Assembly (NCBI GenBank): GCA_902799905.1
Contig: CADCCB010000022.1
Coordinates: 1 to 43,029, forward strand
Direction of reading: 5' to 3'
Length of the DNA: 43,029 nt
Source of the DNA: an uncultured Prevotellaceae bacterium
Lineage (GTDB): Bacteria; Bacteroidota; Bacteroidia; Bacteroidales; Bacteroidaceae
Under the pieces are notes generated by a model. It searched no databases. It worked only from the letters and a program-made list of their open reading frames with translations, and was not told the origin of the DNA. Below, in pieces: positions 34,348-42,489 of this stretch. Each line of letters starts with the position of its first letter. Within the stretch, counting starts at the first letter, position 1. The translations under genes and the position numbers were made by a program.

Positions 34348-35328
34348 ATGAAACCCTTCACCCTTTTTGTATTGCTCCTCCTGCTCTTCACGTCCTGCTA
34401 TCGTGAGGAGCGGCAGACCAGCGATGCCTGGGTGGTGACTGAGGCCCAGATGGACTCCATCTCGTTCTACACGACGCACCACTACACGCAGAACTATAAC
34501 TTCCTGGTCAAGGCCGACACGTTGCTCCTTGTCTGCCAGCAGCCCTCCGAGGCCCTCAGCGGCATGTTGGTCGATACCATCTTCGTGAAGAAAGACGATG
34601 TGGTGGTCGTTGCCGACATCATGACCCTCTCTACCGACAGCGTCGATTCCGTGTGGGTGCAGATAGCGCGCGACCAGCAGACGATGGGCTGGATCCATGA
34701 GAGTGAGATGCTGAAGGGGGTGGCCCCCGACAATCCCATCTCGCGCTTCATCGACTATTTCTCCGACGAGCACCTGCTCATCATGCTCGCCTTCGTCGTC
34801 ATCGTGGCAGCCCTCTATGTCATCAGGAGCCTCTTCCGTCGCAATGCCAAGATTGTCCACTTCAACGACATTCCCTCTTTCTATCCCACGCTCCTGGCCG
34901 TCCTCGTGGCTGCCTCGGCGGTGTTCTACAGCACCATCCAACTGGCCGACCCCGACTCGTGGCGCCACTACTACTATCATCCCACGCTCAATCCCTTCTC
35001 CGTGCCCCTCCATCTGTCGCTCTTCCTGCTCAGCGTGTGGGCCCTGCTGCTCATCACGCTGGCAGCCTTCGACGACATCCGTCGCCACCTGTCGGCCACC
35101 GAGGCCATTCTCTACTGCCTGGGACTGATAGCCGTCTGCGCCATCAACTATGTCATCTTCAGCGTCTCCACGCTCTACTACGTGGGCTATCCGCTGCTGG
35201 TGGCCTATACGGCCTTTGCCCTCTGGCGCTATTTCAGCAAGAGCCGTCAGGCCTATCTCTGTGGTCATTGCGGCCATCGTCTGCCCTCTAAGGGCATCTG
35301 TCCGCGCTGCGGCTATCGCAATGTGTGA
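34348..35328 (+). CDS. Membrane lipoprotein with C-terminal zinc ribbon, function unknown
   Basis: A 326-residue protein. ATG 34348 is chosen over earlier in-frame starts (34315, 34327) because it begins a compact lipoprotein signal peptide ending LLLFTSC, with Cys17 as the lipid site. An extracytoplasmic region of about 125 residues follows with beta-strand-rich, possibly SH3-like sequence (TIFVKKDDVVVVADIMTL ... WVQIARDQQTMGWIHESEM). Then come five hydrophobic helices (for example LLIMLAFVVIVAALYVI and LLLITLAAF) and a C-terminal zinc ribbon (CGHCGHRLPSKGICPRCGYRNV). SH3-like plus membrane plus ribbon may be a surface sensor. It follows the U32 gene by 13 bases, so it probably shares its transcript. 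Confidence 0.7.
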   Translation: MKPFTLFVLLLLLFTSCYREERQTSDAWVVTEAQMDSISFYTTHHYTQNYNFLVKADTLLLVCQQPSEALSGMLVDTIFVKKDDVVVVADIMTLSTDSVDSVWVQIARDQQTMGWIHESEMLKGVAPDNPISRFIDYFSDEHLLIMLAFVVIVAALYVIRSLFRRNAKIVHFNDIPSFYPTLLAVLVAASAVFYSTIQLADPDSWRHYYYHPTLNPFSVPLHLSLFLLSVWALLLITLAAFDDIRRHLSATEAILYCLGLIAVCAINYVIFSVSTLYYVGYPLLVAYTAFALWRYFSKSRQAYLCGHCGHRLPSKGICPRCGYRNV

Positions 35329-35349
35329 GCAAAATCCATATAAATGAGG

Positions 35350-35381
35350 ATTGCGTGCCCGGCTGGAAGGCAGTACCTTTG
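35350..35381 (+). promoter_or_regulatory. Bacteroidetes-type promoter for the TonB-dependent receptor
   Basis: ATTG at 35350-35353 and TACCTTTG at 35374-35381, 20 bases apart; the ATG at 35412 follows 30 bases later. This excludes the in-frame start at 35325, which would put the promoter in coding sequence. Confidence 0.75.
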
Positions 35382-35411
35382 CAGTCGAAAATGACAAGTG
35401 ATCTATTTTAT

Positions 35412-37739
35412 ATGAACAAGAAGATGATTCTGGGACTAGCCCTCCTGTCCGTACTGCCTGTTTTTGCAGGGACCGAGGCCGATAGTCCCGTTTTAGTGAA
35501 CGACTCCTCGCGAGTCATCGACCTCGACGAGGTCATCGTTATCTCTCAACCCAAGGAACCCTACCGTTTGCGCCAGCAGCCTTTCAGCAGCACCGTGATT
35601 GGCGCACAGGAGATGCAGGCGCTCAATATCCAGAGCGTGAGCCAGTTGTCTGACTATGTGCCCTCCTTCACAATGCCCGACTATGGCAGCCGCCTCACCT
35701 CGTCGATGTATATCCGAGGCATCGGGGCGCGTGTCAACAACTCCGCCGTCGGCATCTACTACGACAATATCCCCCTCATGTCGAAGTCGGCCTTCAATTC
35801 CCACTTCTACCTGCTCGATCGCGTCGATGTGCTCCGAGGCCCGCAAGGCACCCTCTACGGTGCCAATACCGAGGGCGGCATCGTGCGCATCTACTCCAGG
35901 AACCCCATGAACTATCAGGGCACCGACATCAACCTCGGCCTGGGCTCTGCCTTCCGTCGCAATGCCGAGTTGGCCCACTACGCCCGTCCCTCTGAGAGCC
36001 TCGCCTTCATGCTTGGTGGCTTCTACAACGGGCAGGACGGCTTCTTCCGCAACACTAATCTCAACGAATACAACGACCGTCTCAACGAGGCCGGCGCCAG
36101 GATGCGCCTGATGTGGCAGCCCTCAGAACGGCTCACCTTCGACCTCACCAGCGACTATCAATACACCAACCAGAACGGCTTCCCCTACGGACTTTACAAC
36201 ACAGACGACGACACAACAGCCGACCCCTCAACCACCACTATGAATGGCTATCGCCGACAGATGGTCAACACCGGACTTAACATCACCTATGCCATGAACA
36301 ACCTGCTGCTCACGTCCACCACCAGCCACCAGTATCTCTGGGACCGCATGGATATGGACCAGGACTATGTGGAGGCCGACTACATGCACCTGAAGCAGGA
36401 ACAGAAAATGAATGCCGTGACCCAGGAACTGGTGCTCCGCAGCCATTCGGCCAGCCGCTGGCAGCACGCCACGGGTCTCTTCGGCGCCTATCAGTGGCTC
36501 CACACCAATGCTCCCGTCACCTTCGGCGATGCTATGGGGGCGTTCATCATGAGCCAGTGGGGCATGCCCGCCGCCGCACAGTCCTACCTCGCGTTCCAGA
36601 ACAACCGCGTGCCGGGCGACTTCCGCACACCGCAACTCAACCTGGGCGTCTATCATGAGTCCAACATCTCGCTCACCGACCGTCTGAAGATGACCCTCGG
36701 CCTGCGCTACGACTACAACCAGGTGAAGATCACCTATGACACCAGCGCCCAGTTCGACCTCGCCGTCTCTATGGGTCGTGAGCCCGTGACCCATTCCTAC
36801 CTCTCGCGGCTCGCTTCCTCCGACAAGCACAACTACCAGCAGTTGCTGCCCAAGTTCGGCCTCACCTTCCAGACGGCCTCCGACGGCAGCAATCTCTATG
36901 CCTTTGTCAGCAAGGGTTTTCGTGCAGGTGGCTACAACCTGCAGATGTTCTCCGAGATCTTCCAGACCGAGGAGCGCGGACTGGGCAGCAGCCTCCGCTC
37001 GATGATGGCTGCCGACTACACCGTGGAGCACACCCCTGAGCAGGTGGCCAATGTCAACAACACCATCACCTATCAGCCCGAGGAGAGTTGGAACTTCGAA
37101 CTGGGCACCCACCAGACCCTCTTCGGTGGCAAGGTGAAGGCCGATGCCGCCCTCTTCTACACGCAGATTCGCAACCAGCAACTCTCCGTCATGGGCCGCG
37201 ACTACGGCTATGGCCGCATGATGGTCAATGCCGGCAAGAGTTACAGTTGCGGAGCCGAACTGACCCTGCGCGGACAGGCCTTCGACGATCATCTCAACTG
37301 GAGCGCCACCTACAGTTACACCCACGCCGTGTTCAAGGAATACACTGACAGCACGATGACTGCCGCCAAGGTCTATGAGCCCGTCAGTTACAATGGCAAC
37401 CGCGTGCCTTTCATCCCCATGCACCAGTTCAGCACCCGTGCCGACTATCGCTTCGACCTCTCCGACCGTGTGCTCCGCAGCATCACCCTCGGCTTCAATG
37501 TCAACGGACAGGGCAAGACCTACTGGGAGGCCGACAACCTGCTGTCGCAGAAGTTCTACGCCACCCTCGGAGCCCACATGCTGGTCGATATGGGTGCCGT
37601 CTCCGTCGATTTCTGGGGCCGCAACCTCACTGGCACGCACTACAACACCTTCCTGGTCAACAGCGCTCTGACCCATCAGAACTTCGCCCAGCGTGGCGCC
37701 CCCTTCCACGTGGGTGTCGATGTGCGCATGCACTTATGA
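35412..37739 (+). CDS. TonB-dependent outer-membrane receptor
   Basis: A 775-residue protein with a signal peptide (MILGLALLSVLPVFAG). A short acidic/hydrophobic segment (SRVIDLDEVIVISQPKE) serves as TonB box region, without the carboxypeptidase-like domain frequent in Bacteroidetes receptors. The plug domain carries QQPFSSTVIGAQEMQALNIQSV, MYIRGIGARVNNSAVGIYYDNIPL and RVDVLRGPQGTLYGANTEGGIVRIYSRNP, and a 22-strand-type barrel follows (LRYDYNQV, FVSKGFRAGGYN, SWNFELGTHQTLF). The overall layout is like siderophore or cobalamin-type receptors, not SusC. No SusD gene follows. The ligand cannot be told. It is ended by the strong terminator at 37758-37790. Confidence 0.93.
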   Translation: MNKKMILGLALLSVLPVFAGTEADSPVLVNDSSRVIDLDEVIVISQPKEPYRLRQQPFSSTVIGAQEMQALNIQSVSQLSDYVPSFTMPDYGSRLTSSMYIRGIGARVNNSAVGIYYDNIPLMSKSAFNSHFYLLDRVDVLRGPQGTLYGANTEGGIVRIYSRNPMNYQGTDINLGLGSAFRRNAELAHYARPSESLAFMLGGFYNGQDGFFRNTNLNEYNDRLNEAGARMRLMWQPSERLTFDLTSDYQYTNQNGFPYGLYNTDDDTTADPSTTTMNGYRRQMVNTGLNITYAMNNLLLTSTTSHQYLWDRMDMDQDYVEADYMHLKQEQKMNAVTQELVLRSHSASRWQHATGLFGAYQWLHTNAPVTFGDAMGAFIMSQWGMPAAAQSYLAFQNNRVPGDFRTPQLNLGVYHESNISLTDRLKMTLGLRYDYNQVKITYDTSAQFDLAVSMGREPVTHSYLSRLASSDKHNYQQLLPKFGLTFQTASDGSNLYAFVSKGFRAGGYNLQMFSEIFQTEERGLGSSLRSMMAADYTVEHTPEQVANVNNTITYQPEESWNFELGTHQTLFGGKVKADAALFYTQIRNQQLSVMGRDYGYGRMMVNAGKSYSCGAELTLRGQAFDDHLNWSATYSYTHAVFKEYTDSTMTAAKVYEPVSYNGNRVPFIPMHQFSTRADYRFDLSDRVLRSITLGFNVNGQGKTYWEADNLLSQKFYATLGAHMLVDMGAVSVDFWGRNLTGTHYNTFLVNSALTHQNFAQRGAPFHVGVDVRMHL

Positions 37740-37757
37740 TAGGTTCAATAAAATAAG

Positions 37758-37790
37758 AATAGAGGGCTACGGTGACGTTAGCCCTCTATT
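37758..37790. terminator. Bidirectional intrinsic terminator
   Basis: A 12-base perfect stem, AATAGAGGGCTA (37758-37769) and TAGCCCTCTATT (37779-37790), with a 9-base loop, flanked by A-rich and T-rich ends. It lies 18 bases after the receptor stop, and it overlaps the 3' end and stop codon of the opposing TPR gene. Confidence 0.85.
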
Positions 37791-38422
37791 TGCATGAATA
37801 TGTCAGTTATTAACGTTCGAAGCGAAAAAATAGCGCTGTCACTCTGATCCATATACGCATAAGCCGATGCGCAGAACTGGAGGCCTCGTAATGTCATGAC
37901 ACTGTCGTTCATTCTGCGACTGCTCTCTAAATACTTCTGCGAGTATTCCAGAATAAGTGGATGGGTAAAACAATTATAATTGGCAAAGGCCAGATTCTCA
38001 TACACCATGTTCTTCAGCAGTTCGTCATCCGCATCCTCAGCAATCGTCTCAGCCACCTTATAGTCCTTAATTGCATCAAACGTCCTACCAAGTAAATGCC
38101 TTCTGATGCCCCCCCTGTAATAGTAAGCCCTGCCTCGATGCCACGCATCGCCATGTCTGTCGTAGTAGTCCACACAGGCTGATACGAGCGAGTCGCCATC
38201 AGCATGGTGCAGCACGATATAATCCGTCATTACCTTCAGCAGACAGTATTCCATTCTCTCAGTCTCCGACAGCGATGCCGTATCCACCCGATTTATCAGT
38301 GCGAGTGCAGAGTCCGGACGCTGATGGATGATGTCCGCAGCCTCCTTCAACAGCGGATGACGCTTCTCGTTACAACCTGCCAGTGCGGCTATGATGATGA
38401 CTATCCAAACTATTCTCTTCAT
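37778..38422 (-). pseudogene. TPR lipoprotein, apparently truncated at the 3' end
   Basis: A 214-residue reading frame with a lipoprotein signal (ALAGC, Cys17) and TPR-like repeats: HPLLKEAADIIHQRPDSALALINRVD, AYYYRGGIRRHLLGRTFDAIKDYKVAE, NMVYENLAFANYNC. This N-terminal pattern is typical of larger Bacteroidales proteins (about 500-600 residues from memory) that continue with more TPRs, a membrane helix, a coiled coil and often a DNA-binding end. Here the frame stops within the terminator hairpin: its last residues MQIEG and the stop are coded by the stem-loop. This suggests a 3' deletion fused it to an old terminator. It lies 33 bases after the DUF4143 AAA gene and may be co-transcribed. It could still make a short lipoprotein. 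Confidence 0.6.
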
Positions 38423-38455
38423 GACCTATTCATACACGTTTGTTTGTCAACTATC

Positions 38456-39808
38456 CTAACGTCGAGGATGTCCCGCATCTTTAAGAAACCGTCTCAGAAG
38501 GAACCCAAGAAAATACGGGAATGTATAAAATTTCCCGTTCCACCCGATATTCTTGTACCCCAGTTTGATGCCATACTTCACGTCTGGATACGATTTCCAG
38601 TCTATCAGATGGTTCAGTGAGGGTGTGGCATTGTCTTTCGCCTTTACCTCTACAGGAATCAGACTGTCTGCATCCCGCACGAAGAAGTCCATTTCCAGTG
38701 CCGGACTATCATTGATATAATAGTAAAGTTGCTCGTAACCCGACTTGATCAGCATCTCGCCCACGATGTTCTCATAGATGGCACCCTTGTATGTGCCGAA
38801 GTTGCGGTTTTCCCTCAGGTCCTGCTGTGCCTCCTCGTCCAGCGATGCTATCAGCAGCCCTGTATCGTGGTAGTACAGTTTGTACATGTTCGCCTCGTAG
38901 TTGCCTTTCAGTGGCAGTTCCACATTGCTCAGACAGTAGCAAACGTTCACCACTCCAGCCTCTCGGAGCCATTCCACCGAACCGATATACTCCCTGCTCC
39001 TTGCACCCCGCGCCACCTTCGTAATCTGGTATTTCTTGTTCTCCTTGCCCAGAAACGTGGTGATGTGGTTATACACGGCCAGAATCTTCGCCTTGTCCGT
39101 GTTCTTAGCGTATTTAGTGATGTCCTCCTCATAGTCCTTCAGCAACTGCCGCATCAGTTTCAGTGTACCCCCGAAGTGTCCGTTCTTTACAAACATCGCT
39201 ACCACCTCAGGCATACCGCCAATGCTCATATAGTCCTTGAAATGCCCCATCAGCGTGTCCATCTCCAACTGCGAGAATGGTGTCAGCGTGTCCATGTGCC
39301 TATACAGGTCTTCCACCTGTTCCTCCGAATAGCCTTTGGCCCACAGGAACTCCTCAAAGTCCAGCGAGTGCATCTGGTAGTCCTCCTTGAAGCCCACTGC
39401 GTTCGACTCTATCTCCTCGTAGTAGATACCCATCAGCGACCCGCTGCAAATCACGTCATAGCGTCCATCCTGGCAGAACGACTTCAGCGATGTGGCACAG
39501 GCGGGGCATTTCTGCAACTCGTCGAAGAACAGCAGCGTCTTCCCAGGTATCAGTTTCACCTTCGGGTTCAGCATCGATATGTTCTTCAGGATGGTGTCCA
39601 CCTCGTAGCCGTCGTCGAAAATGCTCCGATACTTTTCTTCCAGCACGAAGTTCATCTCCACCACCGACTCATAATGCGTCTTACCGAACGCCCGTACCGA
39701 CATGGTCTTTCCAATCTGACGGGCACCATTGATGATAAGTGGCTTGTGATTGGGATTCCCGTACCACTCTTCCAGATAACTATCAACCTTTCTTTTAAGC
39801 AAATTCAT
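38456..39808 (-). CDS. AAA-family ATPase with DUF4143 domain
   Basis: A 450-residue protein, start at 39808 (MNLLKRKVDSYLEEWY). Walker A is NGARQIGKTMSVRAFG, Walker B is KTLLFFDELQKCP, and a sensor-like CSGSLMG follows. The C-terminal DUF4143 domain has a restriction-nuclease-like fold, with EMDFFVRDADSLIPVEVKAK giving the E/D...E.K pattern. These proteins are abundant and scattered in Bacteroidales and their biological role is unknown; defence or toxin-linked functions have been suggested for some. It is intact. Three TCACATTT repeats at 33-base spacing surround its promoter. It is probably followed on the same transcript by the truncated TPR gene. Confidence 0.92.
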   Translation of the reverse strand: MNLLKRKVDSYLEEWYGNPNHKPLIINGARQIGKTMSVRAFGKTHYESVVEMNFVLEEKYRSIFDDGYEVDTILKNISMLNPKVKLIPGKTLLFFDELQKCPACATSLKSFCQDGRYDVICSGSLMGIYYEEIESNAVGFKEDYQMHSLDFEEFLWAKGYSEEQVEDLYRHMDTLTPFSQLEMDTLMGHFKDYMSIGGMPEVVAMFVKNGHFGGTLKLMRQLLKDYEEDITKYAKNTDKAKILAVYNHITTFLGKENKKYQITKVARGARSREYIGSVEWLREAGVVNVCYCLSNVELPLKGNYEANMYKLYYHDTGLLIASLDEEAQQDLRENRNFGTYKGAIYENIVGEMLIKSGYEQLYYYINDSPALEMDFFVRDADSLIPVEVKAKDNATPSLNHLIDWKSYPDVKYGIKLGYKNIGWNGKFYTFPYFLGFLLRRFLKDAGHPRR

Positions 39809-39816
39809 AGCGCTAA

Positions 39817-39890
39817 TCACATTTTCTGACTGCAAAGATACAACAAAAATCACATTTTCGGAGCATTTTATCCTACTTTTTTTCACATTT
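39817..39890 (-). promoter_or_regulatory. Three operator-like repeats at exact 33-base spacing
   Basis: TCACATTT on the plus strand occurs at 39817-39824, 39850-39857 and 39883-39890. The first two copies are extended to AATCACATTTTC (minus-strand GAAAATGTGATT). Thirty-three bases is about three helical turns, so all copies face the same side of the DNA. The middle copy lies just upstream of the -7 element and the first just downstream, as expected for a repressor array. Confidence 0.55.
39833..39840 (-). promoter_or_regulatory. -7 element for the DUF4143 gene
   Basis: CAAAGATA on the plus strand is TATCTTTG on the minus strand, a perfect TAnnTTTG, 25 bases before the ATG at 39808. No TTG is found at the expected -33 position. 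Confidence 0.6.
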
Positions 39891-40104
39891 CCTTCAATTT
39901 TCTTGCTCCTTCCATTAATTCTCGACTACATGTTTTTACATACAATTGTTGTCTTTTTTTCATAGTTTTGGCAGTCATTCCCTTAAACCAAGCGTTACAG
40001 TCTGGGACTTTATTCTTCGTTGCTTTTTATTTACCTTGTTCATTTTCAGTGTTTTAGTATCAAAAATACTGCAACACCCCCTTTTGCGGTTTTTCCGCCT
40101 TTTC

Positions 40105-40136
40105 CTTGTGCGTACCAAATAATAGACATAACTTTG
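40105..40136 (+). promoter_or_regulatory. Bacteroidetes-type promoter for the second TonB receptor
   Basis: CTTG at 40105-40108 and TAACTTTG at 40129-40136, 20 bases apart, 22 bases before the ATG at 40159. Confidence 0.75.
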
Positions 40137-40158
40137 CAAGGATAAAAACGAAACAATT

Positions 40159-42471
40159 ATGAACAAGAAAACCATCATCACCATCCTGCTCGCCCTCGCT
40201 GCAATGACGGGTCATGGACAGAACATCACTGGCCGCATCATTGATGAACAGTCTCAGCCGATGCCATTTGCCAATGTTGTGCTCGTCAATCGTGTTGACT
40301 CTGCTTACGTTGCTGGAGCCGTAACTAAGGACGACGGAACTTTCAGCATCACCACCGACAAGCAAGATGGTTTGTTGAAAGTGTCGAGCGTAGGATATAT
40401 ATTAATGTATATAGACGCATGGCAGGGCAATATGGGTGACATTCAGATGCAGCCCGACACGCAAACGCTCGGTGAAGTCGTGGTGAAGGGCGAACGTCCA
40501 CAATACAAGATGACCACGGGAGGCATGACCGTTGATATTCAGAACTCACTGCTGAAGGATGTCGGCACTGCTGACGATGTGCTGTCGATGCTACCACAAG
40601 TACAAGGTAGCGATGGCAACTTCACCGTCTTTGCAAAGGGTACGCCTGAAATCTACATCAACAACAAGAAGGTGCAGAACGCCCGTGAACTGAAGCAATT
40701 AAAATCTACAGACATCAAGAGTGTGGACGTGATTACCTCGCCTGGTGCAAAGTACAATGCAGAAATCGGGGCGGTTATACGCATCAAGACTAAGAGACAT
40801 CAGGGTGACGGCATCAGCGTGGAGGCATATAGCCAGGTGGTGTATAATGAGAAGTGGACGACTTACGATGATGCTACGGTAAAATATCGCACGGGTGGAC
40901 TGGAAATCTTCGGTGTCGGAGTGTTCCAGAATAACAATCACTCAGAGGATAATACGCTGACTACTGATACTCGTGCCAATGGCAACCTGATACACATTTC
41001 CCAATATGCACCCAATAGTTTTTGGTACACCAATCTCTCTGGCAAAGTCGGTGGTAACTATGACCTCAACGACAGCACATCGCTGGGAATGACTTACGAG
41101 TTAAGTGGGTCGCCATACGAAAGTGGCGACGCACATACCACGCAGACTATTATGCGCAACGGCAAGCAGGAAGGAACCATCAGTCAATATATGAGCAGGA
41201 AAGACAAGGACGGCCCTTCGCATGAAGCCAATGTCTATTTCGTTGGCAAACTCGGACGGCTCGGCATTGACTTCAACGGCTCGTATCTGTGGAACAAGAG
41301 TTCTATTGACATGCTGTCCCAGGAGCACAGTGATAACCTGCCGGATCGCGACGTGACAACCCATAGCGAAAGGCGAAGCCACATGCTGGCAGGGAAACTG
41401 GTGCTGACCTATCCTGTATGGCGAGGTGAACTGAGTGCGGGCACGGAGATGACACACTCCAACAGCCACGGCATATACAACAATATAGAGCAAATAGTGA
41501 GGTCATCCGATGACGAAATAAAAGAAAGTAATAAGGCTGGGTTTGCAGAGTATCATTTACGACTTGACAACTGGAGCATCGGTGCAGGATTACGATATGA
41601 GGCCGTCACCTCCGACTACTATTCTTTCGGTCAGTACCAGACAGAGCCGAGCCGCAAATACCACGACCTGTTTCCTAATCTCTCCGTCGGCTGGCAAAAG
41701 AACAAATGGGGCATCCAACTGGGTTATAACAAGCGTATCAGCAGGCCAGGCTATTATCAACTTAATTCCAACATCCAATACGACAATCGTTACCAGTATG
41801 AAGGTGGAAATCCCCTGTTGCGCCCAACCATCAAGCAGAACCTCGACCTCAACGTCACCTACTCGTGGTTGAACTTCACGGCAGGTTACAGCCACAATAA
41901 GGACATACGCCTATCCTTTGGTGACCTATTCCAAGAGGGGACAGAGATAACGATGTGGACCAGCCGCAACTTCGATAAGTTCGAGAGTTACAATGCAGCA
42001 CTCACCGCTTCGCCCAAGTTTGGTTTTTACAACCCCACGCTGACACTCAGTTACTATCAGCAGAATTTCGATACACAGGCGTATGGTACTGCCGTGTCGC
42101 TTGATAAGCCACAGTTCGATGTAAATTTCCGCAACTGGTTCACCATTGGCAAGACCGCGAAGGCCATGCTCTATCTGCACTATTCCACCAGCCACGACTA
42201 CGGCTTTAATCACTATGCCCACGATTTCAACGTCAATGCCCGTATGCAGAAGTCATTTCTCGATGGCTCACTAATAGTATCCCTCTTTGCCAACGACATC
42301 TTCCGTAATCGCCGTGAACGTTGGACTGGATATTACCCCGTTACCACAATGGCGAAGGATGCTTATGTCTATACACAGAGCATCGGCCTCTCACTCTCGT
42401 ATGACTTCAACACCACACGCAGCAAGTACAAAGGTACGGGTGCTGGTAATGCGGAAAAGAACAGATTATAA
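40159..42471 (+). CDS. TonB-dependent receptor with carboxypeptidase-like N-terminal domain
   Basis: A 770-residue outer-membrane protein: signal peptide of about 20 residues (ILLALAAMTGHGQ), carboxypeptidase-regulatory-like domain at 21-100 (NITGRIIDEQSQPMPFANVVLVNRVD ... TKDDGTFSITT), a TonB-box-like QTLGEVVVKGERP, a plug-like domain (DVGTADDVLSMLPQVQG, GTPEIYINNKKVQNARELKQLKSTDIKSVDVITSPGAKYNAE) and an outer-membrane beta-barrel of the OMP_b-brl_3 type. This family differs from SusC; its substrates are mostly unknown. The next surface-protein gene starts 18 bases later, so the two form an operon. Confidence 0.9.
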   Translation: MNKKTIITILLALAAMTGHGQNITGRIIDEQSQPMPFANVVLVNRVDSAYVAGAVTKDDGTFSITTDKQDGLLKVSSVGYILMYIDAWQGNMGDIQMQPDTQTLGEVVVKGERPQYKMTTGGMTVDIQNSLLKDVGTADDVLSMLPQVQGSDGNFTVFAKGTPEIYINNKKVQNARELKQLKSTDIKSVDVITSPGAKYNAEIGAVIRIKTKRHQGDGISVEAYSQVVYNEKWTTYDDATVKYRTGGLEIFGVGVFQNNNHSEDNTLTTDTRANGNLIHISQYAPNSFWYTNLSGKVGGNYDLNDSTSLGMTYELSGSPYESGDAHTTQTIMRNGKQEGTISQYMSRKDKDGPSHEANVYFVGKLGRLGIDFNGSYLWNKSSIDMLSQEHSDNLPDRDVTTHSERRSHMLAGKLVLTYPVWRGELSAGTEMTHSNSHGIYNNIEQIVRSSDDEIKESNKAGFAEYHLRLDNWSIGAGLRYEAVTSDYYSFGQYQTEPSRKYHDLFPNLSVGWQKNKWGIQLGYNKRISRPGYYQLNSNIQYDNRYQYEGGNPLLRPTIKQNLDLNVTYSWLNFTAGYSHNKDIRLSFGDLFQEGTEITMWTSRNFDKFESYNAALTASPKFGFYNPTLTLSYYQQNFDTQAYGTAVSLDKPQFDVNFRNWFTIGKTAKAMLYLHYSTSHDYGFNHYAHDFNVNARMQKSFLDGSLIVSLFANDIFRNRRERWTGYYPVTTMAKDAYVYTQSIGLSLSYDFNTTRSKYKGTGAGNAEKNRL

Positions 42472-42489
42472 AAATTGAAAACAGACAAC

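Larger units (their letters stand above)
39809..40158. other. Divergent intergenic region between DUF4143 and TonB receptor genes
   Basis: This 350-base AT-rich region holds promoters for both genes and the three operator-like repeats. The middle part (about 39895-40080) has no recognisable gene, RNA or strong hairpin; a weak GCGG-TTTTT-CCGC palindrome at 40086-40098 is not followed by a convincing terminator. Confidence 0.7.

Noticed and set aside
34165-35397. A 410-codon minus-strand frame opposite the zinc-ribbon lipoprotein
   Set aside because: It overlaps two supported plus-strand genes and a promoter; low-complexity His/Glu/Gly composition indicates a shadow.
36228-37733. A 501-codon open frame on the minus strand opposite the TonB receptor
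   Set aside because: It lies fully inside a well-supported receptor gene, has a composition rich in His, Val, Gly and Glu typical of antisense frames, and shows no domain motif.
40086-40098. GCGG-TTTTT-CCGC palindrome as terminator
   Set aside because: Stem of four pairs only, no adjacent gene end, and it lies just upstream of the TonB receptor promoter.
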